Below, piece after piece: positions 23,267 through 32,012 of a stretch of 64,000 bases of DNA. Made by a program: the position numbers and the translations under genes. The notes below the pieces were generated by a model, which searched no databases, was not told the DNA's origin, and worked only from the letters and a program-made list of their open reading frames with translations. Within the stretch, counting starts at the first letter, position 1; each line of letters opens with the position of its first letter. Origin of the DNA: Paenibacillus sp. SYP-B4298 (GTDB taxonomy: Bacteria > Bacillota > Bacilli > Paenibacillales > Paenibacillaceae); the NCBI RefSeq assembly GCF_027627475.1, contig NZ_CP115484.1, positions 5,030,501 to 5,094,500 on the forward strand, given 5' to 3'.

Positions 23267-23999
23267 AGATAACACGCTCCCTTTCTTGTTTGGTTCTCAG
23301 CATTTTCTTGTATTCATTGCCGTACTTCGAGAAGCTGGTGCGATACAGACCGTGCTCCGAGAGCAACTGGGAGAGCCAGAGCGGGATCGTATTCTCCGCC
23401 TTAACCTCCATCAGCCATTGACCCGGCTTCAGCAGCGGCTCGCCATAGCTCCCGCTCTCCAGCTTCAGATCATGCCGCCGGCAGACGATGTTGGTGTCGA
23501 ACGTGATGCGCAGATCGCGGTTCGCCTTGCTGAACAGCGCCTTGCGTTCATACGCGAGATACACCTTCGGCTGCAAATCATATTGTCGCAGGAAGTATGT
23601 AATCTCTTGCAGCACTTGTCTGTTCATGTACTCCTTGTACTCGGGCGGGATGCCCGTGCGGACAAATTCGTAGGCCTCCTCCAGCTTCAGCGCGGTACGG
23701 CGCTTGTTCACAAGGCCAAACACCTTTTTCTTAATTTCCAGGTAGACCTTGCCGCCCGCCTGCGGTGTTCCGTAGCCCCTGAGCCGCAGCTTTTCCTTAT
23801 ACTTGGGCTTGGCGAGGCTGTGACGGATCAGCGAATCATGCCGGGTATCGAAATAGAGGTTGGTAATGGAGTAAAAGTCATGCTGCTTGTTGTAGTCATC
23901 CAACTCCATATATTCCAGCAGATCCGCATAGAAGCTGCGATAGGCCGCATCATCCAGCAGGTATTTGTTCTCGTAGCGGTTAAATACTTCGATTGCCAT
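23259..23999 (-). CDS. VTC-domain polyphosphate polymerase
   Basis: A 246-residue CYTH-fold enzyme of the VTC4 type, which makes polyphosphate from ATP inside a beta-tunnel. Visible tunnel motifs are RYENKYLL (8-15), SITNLYFDT, KEKLRLRGYG, VYLEIKKK, YERKA, LRITFDTNI, LMEVKA and SFSKYGNEYK. It is the first gene of the operon with DUF4956 and the carbohydrate-binding lipoprotein. AAGGATGG precedes the ATG. The promoter has a two-half-site operator shared with the divergent two-component system. Confidence 0.88.
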   Translation of the reverse strand: MAIEVFNRYENKYLLDDAAYRSFYADLLEYMELDDYNKQHDFYSITNLYFDTRHDSLIRHSLAKPKYKEKLRLRGYGTPQAGGKVYLEIKKKVFGLVNKRRTALKLEEAYEFVRTGIPPEYKEYMNRQVLQEITYFLRQYDLQPKVYLAYERKALFSKANRDLRITFDTNIVCRRHDLKLESGSYGEPLLKPGQWLMEVKAENTIPLWLSQLLSEHGLYRTSFSKYGNEYKKMLRTKQERERVIYA

Positions 24000-24046
24000 C
24001 GTCGATCCATCCTTTCTGATCGGGTGTTCCTTGTGGTGATGTCTGT

Positions 24047-24084
24047 ATCTTAGCCCCCCAACCTTGAATGAATCTTAAATCATT
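24047..24084 (-). promoter_or_regulatory. VTC operon promoter with response-regulator box
   Basis: On the reverse strand, half-sites TTTAAG and TTCAAG lie 11 bases apart (box 24084-24062), followed after 9 bases by a -10-like TAAGAT (24052-24047). The same box and spacing occur ahead of the divergent regulator gene, differing at 4 of 23 positions. Confidence 0.65.
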
Positions 24085-24157
24085 TTACATTCCGTTAACA
24101 TTACTACAGCTCTTCGTTCGCAAGTCCGACTAAGACAAGACGCCCTCTCCTCCTACG

Positions 24158-24195
24158 ATTGAATTAAGGTTAATTCAAGGTATTCCTGCTATAAT
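24158..24195 (+). promoter_or_regulatory. two-component promoter with response-regulator box
   Basis: Half-sites TTAAG and TTCAAG with 11-base spacing (box 24158-24180) are followed after 9 bases by TATAAT (24190-24195). The centre is also a perfect inverted repeat TTGAATTAA-GG-TTAATTCAA. Box-to--10 geometry is identical to the VTC promoter, indicating control by the same OmpR-type regulator. Confidence 0.7.
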
Positions 24196-24293
24196 GAAGG
24201 CCGCAGGAGACACGCGCAAAAAAATGAAATCTGTCGCACGGCACGATCTGTGCGGTGAGCATAGCCTATCATCAGTGTAAAGGGTGATTCGTA

Positions 24294-24971
24294 ATGAGAA
24301 TCTTAATTGTGGAAGACGAAGAATACTTGGCGGAGGCCTTGACGCAAATATTGAAGAAGCAAAATTACTCGGTCGATGCCGTACATGACGGCGTCACAGG
24401 GCTCGATTACGCACAGAGCGGCATCTATGATCTGCTGCTATTGGATATTATGATGCCAGGGCTGGACGGGATCGGACTGCTGCGAACACTGCGCCAGCAA
24501 GGCGTCGCCACACCCGCTATCTTCCTGACTGCGAAGGGGGACACCTCCGACATGGTCGCCGGGCTTGATTATGGAGCGGATGACTACATCGCCAAGCCCT
24601 TCTCCACTGAGGAGCTGCTGGCACGCATTCGGGCGGCGCTGCGGCGCAAGGGCGAGGTGGTGCCGGAGGACGGACTGAGGTTCGGCGATATTGAGTTGAA
24701 CACCGCCAATCTGCGGTTGTCCTGCCAAGGAAAAGAAATGAAGCTGAACCTGAAGGAGAATGAACTGCTCGAGCTGCTTATTATGCGTAAGCAGGGCGTC
24801 ACCTCCAAGGAGCAGATCATTGAGAAGCTGTGGGGCTTTGATTCTGAGGTCGAGTATAACAATGTCGAGGTCTACATCTCATTTTTGCGCAAAAAACTGA
24901 CCTTCCTGGGGTCCTCAGTTCGTATCACTACCATCCGGGGCGTCGGCTATGTGCTGGAGGTGACGAGCTGA
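24294..24971 (+). CDS. OmpR-family response regulator (VTC-linked)
   Basis: A 225-residue regulator: receiver domain with phosphorylated D51 in LLLDIMMPG and lysine in IAKPF, then a winged-helix domain ending TTIRGVGYVLE. It overlaps the kinase start by one base (TGATG). The tandem half-sites at both divergent promoters fit a head-to-tail dimer of this type, so it probably activates its own operon and the VTC operon. Confidence 0.88.
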   Translation: MRILIVEDEEYLAEALTQILKKQNYSVDAVHDGVTGLDYAQSGIYDLLLLDIMMPGLDGIGLLRTLRQQGVATPAIFLTAKGDTSDMVAGLDYGADDYIAKPFSTEELLARIRAALRRKGEVVPEDGLRFGDIELNTANLRLSCQGKEMKLNLKENELLELLIMRKQGVTSKEQIIEKLWGFDSEVEYNNVEVYISFLRKKLTFLGSSVRITTIRGVGYVLEVTS

Positions 24972-26272
24972 TGTTCACGAAGCTGAGAAACCGTTTTTTG
25001 CTGCTCAATCTGGTGACCATCTCGATCCTGATGCTGGTTGCCTTCGCCTCCATCTATACGATCACGTACCGCAATGTGGAGAACGATGTGAGGATGGATC
25101 TGCAGCGCACCGGGGATTTCTATCTCAAATCACATAACAAGCCCAATCGACCGCAGATGGGCTTTCCATCCACTCCACAGGGCGGGGTGTCCACAGAGGC
25201 AGGGCGCAGTATGGGACTAGAGGGGATGGATAGAGCGGGAGGGCCGCCGCCTGAGCGCTTGATTTCCTTCATGATTAGCACAAATGAACAATGGGAGCTG
25301 CTGCAGACTGATTCGCAGTTGGATATGGATCGCGAGCTGTATGTACAAGCGCTGGAGAAAGCAGCCGACTCGGGCAAGGCACTCGGAAGCTTCTCCCTGA
25401 ACGGCAGCCATTGGAACTTTGCAGTCCAGCGAGACAGTGAAGGAACGCGAGTTATTTTTCTGGATACAACCGCGCGGCAGAGCATTCTGTCAACACTCAT
25501 CTATACATTCGCTGTTGTCGGCCTGGTGATGCTCGTCCTCTTGTTCTTCACCAGCCGCTACTTTGCCAACCGTTCGATCCGTCCCGTGCAAGAAGCCTTC
25601 GAGAAGCAGAAGCAGTTCATTGCCGATGCCTCGCATGAGCTGAAGACGCCGCTTACGATCATTCATACGAATGCGGATGTACTGCTTGCCAACAAGGAGG
25701 ATACGATCGCCCAGCAAGCCAAATGGCTGCATTATATCAAGTCGGAAACCTCGCGCATGACCAAGCTCACGAACGATCTGCTCTACCTGACAGAGATGGA
25801 CGATTCCCGCACCCGCATGGTACATGCGAAGTTCAATCTGAGCGAAGCGGTGGAGAACAGCATCCTGACGATGGAGGCGGTCATCTTCGAGAAGCAGATT
25901 CGGCTGGACTATAACATCGAAGCCAATCTGATGGTGAACGGCAGCAGCGAGCAGATCAAGCAGGTCATCATGATCTTGCTGGACAATGCCGTGAAATATA
26001 CCGTTCCCAAGGGGACGGTAGAGGTGATGCTTAAGAAGCAGCACCATGAGACGGTGCTGGCCATACGCAACACTGGAGAAGGCATCGCCCCCGAGCATCT
26101 GACGCGTATCTTCGACCGCTTCTATCGGGCTGATTCATCCCGGGCGCGCAAGCAGGGCGGTCACGGCCTCGGCCTGGCGATTGCCAAGTCGATTGTCGAT
26201 CAGCACAAGGGCAAGCTTTATGCCGCCAGTACGGTCGGAGAGTCGACGACGTTTTATATGCATTTGACGTAA
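24971..26272 (+). CDS. sensor histidine kinase (VTC-linked)
   Basis: A 433-residue membrane kinase with membrane segments at about 12-32 and 173-194, an extracellular domain of about 140 residues containing a Pro/Gly/Met-rich stretch, HisKA with H222 in DASHELKTPLT, and HATPase (LLDNAVKYT, NTGEGI, GGHGLGLAIAKS). No HAMP domain is obvious. The ATG overlaps the regulator stop. Together they form a complete two-component system. Confidence 0.88.
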   Translation: MFTKLRNRFLLLNLVTISILMLVAFASIYTITYRNVENDVRMDLQRTGDFYLKSHNKPNRPQMGFPSTPQGGVSTEAGRSMGLEGMDRAGGPPPERLISFMISTNEQWELLQTDSQLDMDRELYVQALEKAADSGKALGSFSLNGSHWNFAVQRDSEGTRVIFLDTTARQSILSTLIYTFAVVGLVMLVLLFFTSRYFANRSIRPVQEAFEKQKQFIADASHELKTPLTIIHTNADVLLANKEDTIAQQAKWLHYIKSETSRMTKLTNDLLYLTEMDDSRTRMVHAKFNLSEAVENSILTMEAVIFEKQIRLDYNIEANLMVNGSSEQIKQVIMILLDNAVKYTVPKGTVEVMLKKQHHETVLAIRNTGEGIAPEHLTRIFDRFYRADSSRARKQGGHGLGLAIAKSIVDQHKGKLYAASTVGESTTFYMHLT

Positions 26273-26281
26273 CTCAGCACG

Positions 26282-26308
26282 CCATGCAGCTAGTGCATGG
26301 CCTTTTTC
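26282..26308 (+). terminator. intrinsic terminator after the histidine kinase
   Basis: Perfect arms GCCATGCA/TGCATGGC with a five-base loop are followed by CTTTTT. It marks the left edge of the AT-richer ATPase pair. Confidence 0.85.
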
Positions 26309-26392
26309 TATGAACGGGAATCATGGACGTATAAATCTATTTTTGATAGTATATAATTATATTGGCGTAAAAAAATTACGGGAGTGATGATG

Positions 26393-27517
26393 ATGTTAAA
26401 GTCGCTGACGGTCTCCAACTTCCGAGTGTTCAAAGACCCCGTGACAATAAATTTCTCAAAGGTCAGAGACTATAAATTCAATCAAATGTGTATAAAAAAC
26501 AATCTGATTAATAAAGCCATTCTTTACGGCAGAAATGCAACAGGCAAATCCAATCTCGGCTATGCGCTTCTTGACATCCGAACCATGGTACTGCCCATAT
26601 CAACACCATTGGGCGATGAGTCAGGCTTTCTTCATGCAAATGCCGCGGAAGCGGCTGCCGTCTTCGAGTACAGCTTTATCATCAACGGACATGAAATTCA
26701 GTACAGGTATGAAAAAACCTCTTTCCGGGAAATAAAGTTTGAACGATTAATGCTCGACAATGTAGAACTGTATCATTTTGACTTTGAAAGACAGCAGGGT
26801 GATTTCACAGCATTTCTCCATTACGACGAACTAAAGCATTTAAATATTTCCGATGAATGGGATAATGAAACGTCAATTTTAAGGTACATTCTCGCCAATG
26901 CAAAACTGAAAGAGCTCATGATTCTAAAAGAATGGAGCAGCTTTGTGGAAGGGATGGCCATGTTGCGTCCTTTGGATGGAGGCATGCGATTTCAGGGACC
27001 AAAAATTTTCTCTCATGGCATTACCAAGAGCATCATTGAGAAAAAGCAGGTTCATGAGCTGGTTCGCTTTCTGAGTGAAATGGAGGTCGATATTCCCCTA
27101 AAGGATGATCTAAAGCCAGATGGCGAAAGCGGACTCTATTTCGATTTCCAAAGACCACTTGATTTTGTAAAAAATGCATCGAGTGGCACAAAGGCACTCA
27201 CCGCCATGTTTGCCATGCTCAGCAATCTGGATCGCATCACCTTCCTGTACATCGATGAAATGGATGCCAATCTCCATTTTTCCCTTGCTGAAAAAATCGT
27301 CAATACTTTAAAAAGCCAGGAGAACTGTCAGCTTATCATCTCTACACATAATACAGACTTAATGTCAAACCGCATTATGCGGCCAGACTGTTATTTTATT
27401 CTCACCCCAGAATACGTGGTATCCTGTGCGAATGCTACTGCACGGGAACTGCGAGAAGGTCATAATTTAGAGAAGCTGTACCAGAGTGGAGAATTTGACG
27501 AAGCGGTGAGTACATAG
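26393..27517 (+). CDS. AAA family ATPase, probable defence-system component
   Basis: A 374-residue ABC/SMC-like AAA ATPase without membrane segments. Walker A is GRNATGKS at 46-53, a signature-like NASSGTKAL is near 260, Walker B is FLYIDEMDAN near 283-292, and the STHNTDLM switch follows. This compact build (AAA_15/AAA_21 group) is shared by AbiL, PARIS AriA and Septu PtuA ATPases. The start is one of three tandem ATGs after GGGAG; the third (26393) has the best spacing. Its partner gene starts two bases after its stop codon. The region is visibly AT-richer than its neighbours, a sign of transfer. Confidence 0.78.
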   Translation: MLKSLTVSNFRVFKDPVTINFSKVRDYKFNQMCIKNNLINKAILYGRNATGKSNLGYALLDIRTMVLPISTPLGDESGFLHANAAEAAAVFEYSFIINGHEIQYRYEKTSFREIKFERLMLDNVELYHFDFERQQGDFTAFLHYDELKHLNISDEWDNETSILRYILANAKLKELMILKEWSSFVEGMAMLRPLDGGMRFQGPKIFSHGITKSIIEKKQVHELVRFLSEMEVDIPLKDDLKPDGESGLYFDFQRPLDFVKNASSGTKALTAMFAMLSNLDRITFLYIDEMDANLHFSLAEKIVNTLKSQENCQLIISTHNTDLMSNRIMRPDCYFILTPEYVVSCANATARELREGHNLEKLYQSGEFDEAVST

Positions 27518-27518
27518 T

Positions 27519-28070
27519 ATGGCGGAGCGCGCAATCCTTCTTTTGGTCGAAGGGGAAGTTGTTGAGCCTAAGCTTCTGAACCACTTTTATAACCTATATG
27601 GAATTCATAACATCAGAATTGTTGCGTACAAGACAAACTTATATGCCCTTTACCATCGCCTAAAAAAAGATTATGCAGATCAACATGGCGACATTGATTA
27701 CGCTGCGATTGATGTGCCTTTATTTCTAAACGATTACTTTCAACTCGAAGAACCGAACAAGCTTAATCGTCTTGACTTTAGCGATATTCTGCTCATTTTC
27801 GATTTTGATCCTCAGGACCCCTCCTACACAAGTGAAAAGCTATTGGAGATGCTTCACAACTTCTCAAATTCTACCGATATAGGCAAACAATTGATTACTG
27901 CGCATCGCCTCAAACTGGATTCTCTGGTGCCACAGATGATGTCTAACTCGGAAAAGCATCTGCAGCTTTGTATCAAGCAATGTAACCATCTCGTGCAATT
28001 CAATCAGATGTGGGTAGTGAACACAAGCTTGCTGCACTTTGCTGATGAATATGGCGAGTTGCCATACTAA
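27519..28070 (+). CDS. small Toprim-like partner of the AAA ATPase
   Basis: A 183-residue protein. It opens with ILLLVEGEVVEPKLL (VEGE at 10-13), which resembles the glutamate motif of Toprim nucleases, and has IFDFDPQD at 93-100 resembling the DxD motif, as in AbiLii/RloB-like and DUF4435 proteins. With the ATPase directly upstream this gives a two-gene defence-type operon in which the partner would be the effector. The last 80 residues match no motif I know, and the protein seems short for such effectors, so C-terminal truncation is possible. Confidence 0.6.
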   Translation: MAERAILLLVEGEVVEPKLLNHFYNLYGIHNIRIVAYKTNLYALYHRLKKDYADQHGDIDYAAIDVPLFLNDYFQLEEPNKLNRLDFSDILLIFDFDPQDPSYTSEKLLEMLHNFSNSTDIGKQLITAHRLKLDSLVPQMMSNSEKHLQLCIKQCNHLVQFNQMWVVNTSLLHFADEYGELPY

Positions 28071-28170
28071 TAGTATGACACCACCCGAACTCATCGTTCT
28101 CAAGTGGATTCATATACCTGCAAGACTGGCTAAAAATCCCATTCCTAAGTATATCTCACCACTGCTAACA

Positions 28171-28217
28171 CCCCAAGAATGTTGATTCGTCAGCATTCTT
28201 GGGGTTAGTCTTTTTGG
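28171..28217 (+). terminator. terminator of the ATPase operon
   Basis: Perfect 11-base arms CCCCAAGAATG/CATTCTTGGGG are followed by TTAGTCTTTTTGG. Confidence 0.88.
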
Positions 28218-28285
28218 TGCACAGAATGAAATAGTAGCTTATCGGATAGCCTCTGCAGTTATGTCACATTCGAGCCGTTCCGCTC

Positions 28286-29494
28286 TCAGTCCCCTCCCTC
28301 ATGCCACAGCTCCAATGGCAGGCCGACGAGCGATTTGCCGATCCATTCGCGTGCGATGTTGTTGGAGGGGCCCATTGCAATCCCTGCCCGCGCATCGCGG
28401 AACAGCCGCTCGAAGATGCCCCGCTTGTAGCCGTAGCCCCCCGTTACGTCCAGTGCTGCGCGCGTCGCCTTGTTCGCCACCTCGGCGGCATGAATCTTGA
28501 ATTCCACCAGCGGCAGCAGCAGCTCGACCTGCGGACGACCTTGTGCCTGCAGCTCATCGAGCTGACGGGCCAGTTCAGCCTGCCACGGCTTCAGACTGGA
28601 GACGAGCACCTTCGCCTCTGCCAGTTGCTGGCGAATCACTTGATAATCCGCGAGTCGCTTGTTGAAGTCGCGGTGAGTCATCTTCTGCACATAGTCCGTA
28701 GCCGCCGCAAGCGCCGCCTCCGCGACCCCTAGCCACGTCGAGCCCAGGCCGATCAGGTAGACCGGGGACACGCCGCTCTCCAATATTTCGCGCCCCTGTC
28801 CTGCGGTGCCCAGCTTATCCTGCGGGGCAATACGCACCCCTGCGTAGGTGATTGGGCCGCTATGATTACCGCGTACCCCCAGCGCCTCCCATACGCCTGG
28901 CGTGATGCCATCCAGCTTGCCGTCGACGATGAAGAAGCTGACGTCAGTCGGTGTCTGGGCGCCTGGAGAGCGAGTCTGCGTCACATAAAAATCCGCCTGA
29001 CCGGAGCTGGTCGTGAACGACTTTTCCGCATTCAAAATATAGTCCTCCCCATCGCGGGAGGCTTCGCTGAAATTAAACCACCAGTGGCCGCCAGATGCAC
29101 GTTCGCTGGTCGAATAGGTTCCGATGCTGCCCTCGCGAACAGGCCGCAGCCATCGTTCCTTCTGGTCGTCATTGCCATATAGCGAGATCGTCTGTACCGC
29201 GCCGACATGCATGACGTAGACAAGCGAGGTCGATGGGCAAGCCTTCGCCACCTCCTGAGCAGCAATTGCAAAGGCCAGATGTCCCAGCCCTTTGCCGCCC
29301 CAGCGCTCCTCAATTAGTACGCCGTTCCAGCCTGACCGGGCTAAGGCCAGGAGATTTTCCCTTGGAAATATACCCTCGCGGTCTGTCAATTCGGCGCGCG
29401 GACGAATCGTCTCCTCCACGATGCGGCGCACCTCCTGCCGTAGCTGCTCATAATCCGGCTGCGCATGGACAGCCCCTTGAATGGATGTACTCAT
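28286..29494 (-). CDS. acyl-CoA dehydrogenase-fold flavin monooxygenase (MsuC-like)
   Basis: A 402-residue protein with the acyl-CoA dehydrogenase fold (FAD/FMN-binding TYSTSERASGG near 125, C-terminal TRAALDVTGGYGYKRG). Its place downstream of SfnG and SsuD genes points to the DszC/SfnC/MsuC oxygenase branch, not fatty-acid oxidation. MsuC oxidises methanesulfinate to methanesulfonate with reduced flavin, the step missing between SfnG and SsuD. GGAGAGATG precedes the ATG. It is the last gene of the organosulfur operon. The specific substrate is inferred from context. Confidence 0.75.
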   Translation of the reverse strand: MSTSIQGAVHAQPDYEQLRQEVRRIVEETIRPRAELTDREGIFPRENLLALARSGWNGVLIEERWGGKGLGHLAFAIAAQEVAKACPSTSLVYVMHVGAVQTISLYGNDDQKERWLRPVREGSIGTYSTSERASGGHWWFNFSEASRDGEDYILNAEKSFTTSSGQADFYVTQTRSPGAQTPTDVSFFIVDGKLDGITPGVWEALGVRGNHSGPITYAGVRIAPQDKLGTAGQGREILESGVSPVYLIGLGSTWLGVAEAALAAATDYVQKMTHRDFNKRLADYQVIRQQLAEAKVLVSSLKPWQAELARQLDELQAQGRPQVELLLPLVEFKIHAAEVANKATRAALDVTGGYGYKRGIFERLFRDARAGIAMGPSNNIAREWIGKSLVGLPLELWHEGGD

Positions 29495-29555
29495 ATCTTC
29501 ATCTCTCCTTCTTCTCTATGGAATGCGTGCATGATGCAGCGCGAGCTGTATTCAA

Positions 29556-30629
29556 TTAGACGCCAATCGAGCGTAGCGCCGCTTCCTTCTGACGAACGAG
29601 CGGGATGACCTTCTCGCCAAAGTGTGCAATATCCTCATCATAATGAAGAAAACCGGTTAAGATCAGATCAACGCCGATCCTTTTCAGCGCGATGATGCGA
29701 TCAGCAACCTGCTCAGGCGTGCCAATCAGACCCGTCTTGAAGCCGTCATTGTATTGCACCAGATCATCGAAGTTGGAGCTGGCCCACATGCCCTCGCGCT
29801 CGGGGGATGCTTTGCCCGCGAACTGCACCTGGCTGCGGAAGCCCTCCACCGCCTCAGGGTCAGCGTAGGCAATAATATCCCGAAGCACCTGCCGAGCCTC
29901 CTCCTCCGTATCGCGCACAATGACGAAGGCGTTCACCCCGAACTTCAACTGACGGTTATGTGCAGCAGACAGTTGGTTTACTTCCTCAATCTGTGCCCGG
30001 AAGCCGTCCACTGTATTGCCGTTCATAAAATACCAGTCCGACACACGAGCTGCCATCTGGCGCGCAGCCGCCGAGTTGCCCCCCTGGAACACCGGCGGAA
30101 TCACCTGCGGCTTCGGCTTGTGCGGTGCGCCGTGGATGCGGTAGAAGTCGCCATGGAAATTCGTCTCCTCCTCCGTCCATAGTTGCCGCAGTACGCGAAT
30201 GAACTCCTCTGAACGGCGATACCGCTCATCATGATCGAGCCACGGCTCGCCGAAGCCGTGGAACTCGCCCTTGAACCAACCGCTAACAATATTGACCGCC
30301 GCTCGGCCCTTACTCACCTGATCAATCGTCGAGATCGCCTTGGCAATTGCACCGGGATGCCACAGCCCGGGCAGCACGGCCGCGATCAGCTTCAGCTTGT
30401 CGGTGACAGCCGCAAGCGCAGAAGCCAGCGCAGTCGCCTCCAGTTGATTATCCGCGCCATAGCTCGCAATGAATCGCGTCTGCAGCAGCGCATAGTCGAA
30501 GCCGGCCTGCTCTGCCTGCTTGGCATACCGCACATTATCCTCGAAGGACCACCCCGTCTTCTGCGGGATTTTGGAGATTACGAGACCACCGCTCACATTG
30601 GGAACCCAATAAGCAAATTGTAAAGACAT
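29556..30629 (-). CDS. sfnG: FMNH2-dependent dimethyl sulfone monooxygenase SfnG
   Basis: A 357-residue luciferase-fold (LLM) enzyme that converts dimethyl sulfone to methanesulfinate using FMNH2 and oxygen. The opening FAYWVPNVSGGLVISKIPQ and the VNIVSGWFKGEFHGFGEPW segment are characteristic of SfnG. The ATG at 30629 was chosen because AGAGGTGA lies just upstream; the frame runs 93 bases further without a site. It sits between ssuD and the MsuC-like gene. A flavin reductase is not present in the window. Confidence 0.85.
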   Translation of the reverse strand: MSLQFAYWVPNVSGGLVISKIPQKTGWSFEDNVRYAKQAEQAGFDYALLQTRFIASYGADNQLEATALASALAAVTDKLKLIAAVLPGLWHPGAIAKAISTIDQVSKGRAAVNIVSGWFKGEFHGFGEPWLDHDERYRRSEEFIRVLRQLWTEEETNFHGDFYRIHGAPHKPKPQVIPPVFQGGNSAAARQMAARVSDWYFMNGNTVDGFRAQIEEVNQLSAAHNRQLKFGVNAFVIVRDTEEEARQVLRDIIAYADPEAVEGFRSQVQFAGKASPEREGMWASSNFDDLVQYNDGFKTGLIGTPEQVADRIIALKRIGVDLILTGFLHYDEDIAHFGEKVIPLVRQKEAALRSIGV

Positions 30630-30812
30630 TTCAATCACCTCTGTATAGGATTGGAGTAAGAATGCGTGCCCGACAGGAATACGAACCGGCGGACTATATA
30701 TAGTAAAAGGCACCCGAAACATGCTGCTTCCAGGCGCCTTTAGTTGGTCTAATCGGCAAATTCATTTCGTATGCAATGGATAGACTTCCCCAAGGCAGAA
30801 CCTGCGCCTCCA

Positions 30813-31982
30813 TCAGCCGGAGGATGCCGTCTGCACCCGAACCGCTTGCTGCGGAATCGTATTGTTGGCGATCATCTCGCCGAATGGGCTGATGAACGCC
30901 CGGTGACTGCTGTCCGCCGCCTGACCGTATTGCAGCACAGGAAATAGCAGCTCTGCCGTCCGATAGGCCTCCTCCAGATGCGGATAACCGGACAGGATGA
31001 AGGTCTCGATGCCGAGCGCTTCATATTCACGGATTCGCGCTGCTACCTGCTCAGGGTCGCCTACCAGAGCTGTCCCGGCCCCCCCGCGCACCAGCCCGAT
31101 GCCTGCCCACAGGTTCGGGCTGATCTCCAGCTTCGAGCGGTCTCCGCCATGCAGCTCGGACATTCGCTGCTGTCCGACCGAATCCATGCGGGCAAAGATG
31201 TCCTGCGCCAACCGTATCGTCTCCTCATCGAGATGGGCAATCAACGCATGTGCCGCTTGCCACGCCTCCTCTGCTGTTGGACGGACGATCACATGCAGGC
31301 GAATGCCGAAGCGCAGCTCCCGCCCCTCTCTGGCCGCCAACTCACGCATGTTGCGCAGCTTCGCCTCCACCTGGGTCGGAGGCTCCCCCCAGGTCAGATA
31401 CACATCGATGTGGCGAGCGGCAACTTCCATCGCCGCTTCAGATGAGCCGCCGAAGTAAAGCGGCGGATAGGGCTTCTGAATCGTCGGATAGAGCACCGTT
31501 CCGCCGCGGGCCTGCAGATAGCGCCCCTCATAGCTGACCTCGCCATCGCTGCCGTTCTCCAGCAGCCGCCGCCAGATGGCAAGAAATTCGTCCGTCAGCG
31601 CGTACCGCTCGTCATGGCTTAGAAACAGTCCATCCCCCTCCAGCTCCACCGGATCGCCGCCTGTCACGACATTAATCAGCAGCCTGCCCTTAGAAAAGCG
31701 ATCCAACGTAGCCGCCATCCTCGCCGCAGTTGCCGGAAGCATCATGCCCGGTCGAGCTGCCACCAGAAATTTCAACCGCTCTGTTACCGCGACCAGCGAC
31801 GAGGCCACAACCCACGCATCCTCGCAGGACTTGCCTGTCGGCAGCAGCACACCTGCGTAGCCTAGCTCATCGGCAGCCTGGGCAATCTGCTTGCAATAAT
31901 GAAAGGTAACCGCTCTGGCGCCCTCCCGCGTACCCAGAAATCGCCCATCTCCATGTGTCGGTATAAACCAAAATAATTCCAC
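30813..31982 (-). CDS. ssuD: FMNH2-dependent alkanesulfonate monooxygenase SsuD
   Basis: A 389-residue luciferase-fold enzyme that cleaves alkanesulfonates (or methanesulfonate, as MsuD) to aldehyde and sulfite. Agreement with E. coli SsuD is extensive: [65 protein letters not shown] and [13 protein letters not shown]. The start is GTG after GGGGGAAC. No ssuABC transporter or ssuE reductase accompanies it here. Confidence 0.9.
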   Translation of the reverse strand: MELFWFIPTHGDGRFLGTREGARAVTFHYCKQIAQAADELGYAGVLLPTGKSCEDAWVVASSLVAVTERLKFLVAARPGMMLPATAARMAATLDRFSKGRLLINVVTGGDPVELEGDGLFLSHDERYALTDEFLAIWRRLLENGSDGEVSYEGRYLQARGGTVLYPTIQKPYPPLYFGGSSEAAMEVAARHIDVYLTWGEPPTQVEAKLRNMRELAAREGRELRFGIRLHVIVRPTAEEAWQAAHALIAHLDEETIRLAQDIFARMDSVGQQRMSELHGGDRSKLEISPNLWAGIGLVRGGAGTALVGDPEQVAARIREYEALGIETFILSGYPHLEEAYRTAELLFPVLQYGQAADSSHRAFISPFGEMIANNTIPQQAVRVQTASSG

Positions 31983-32012
31983 GCTTGTTCCCCCTTCGTT
32001 CAGATCACTTCA

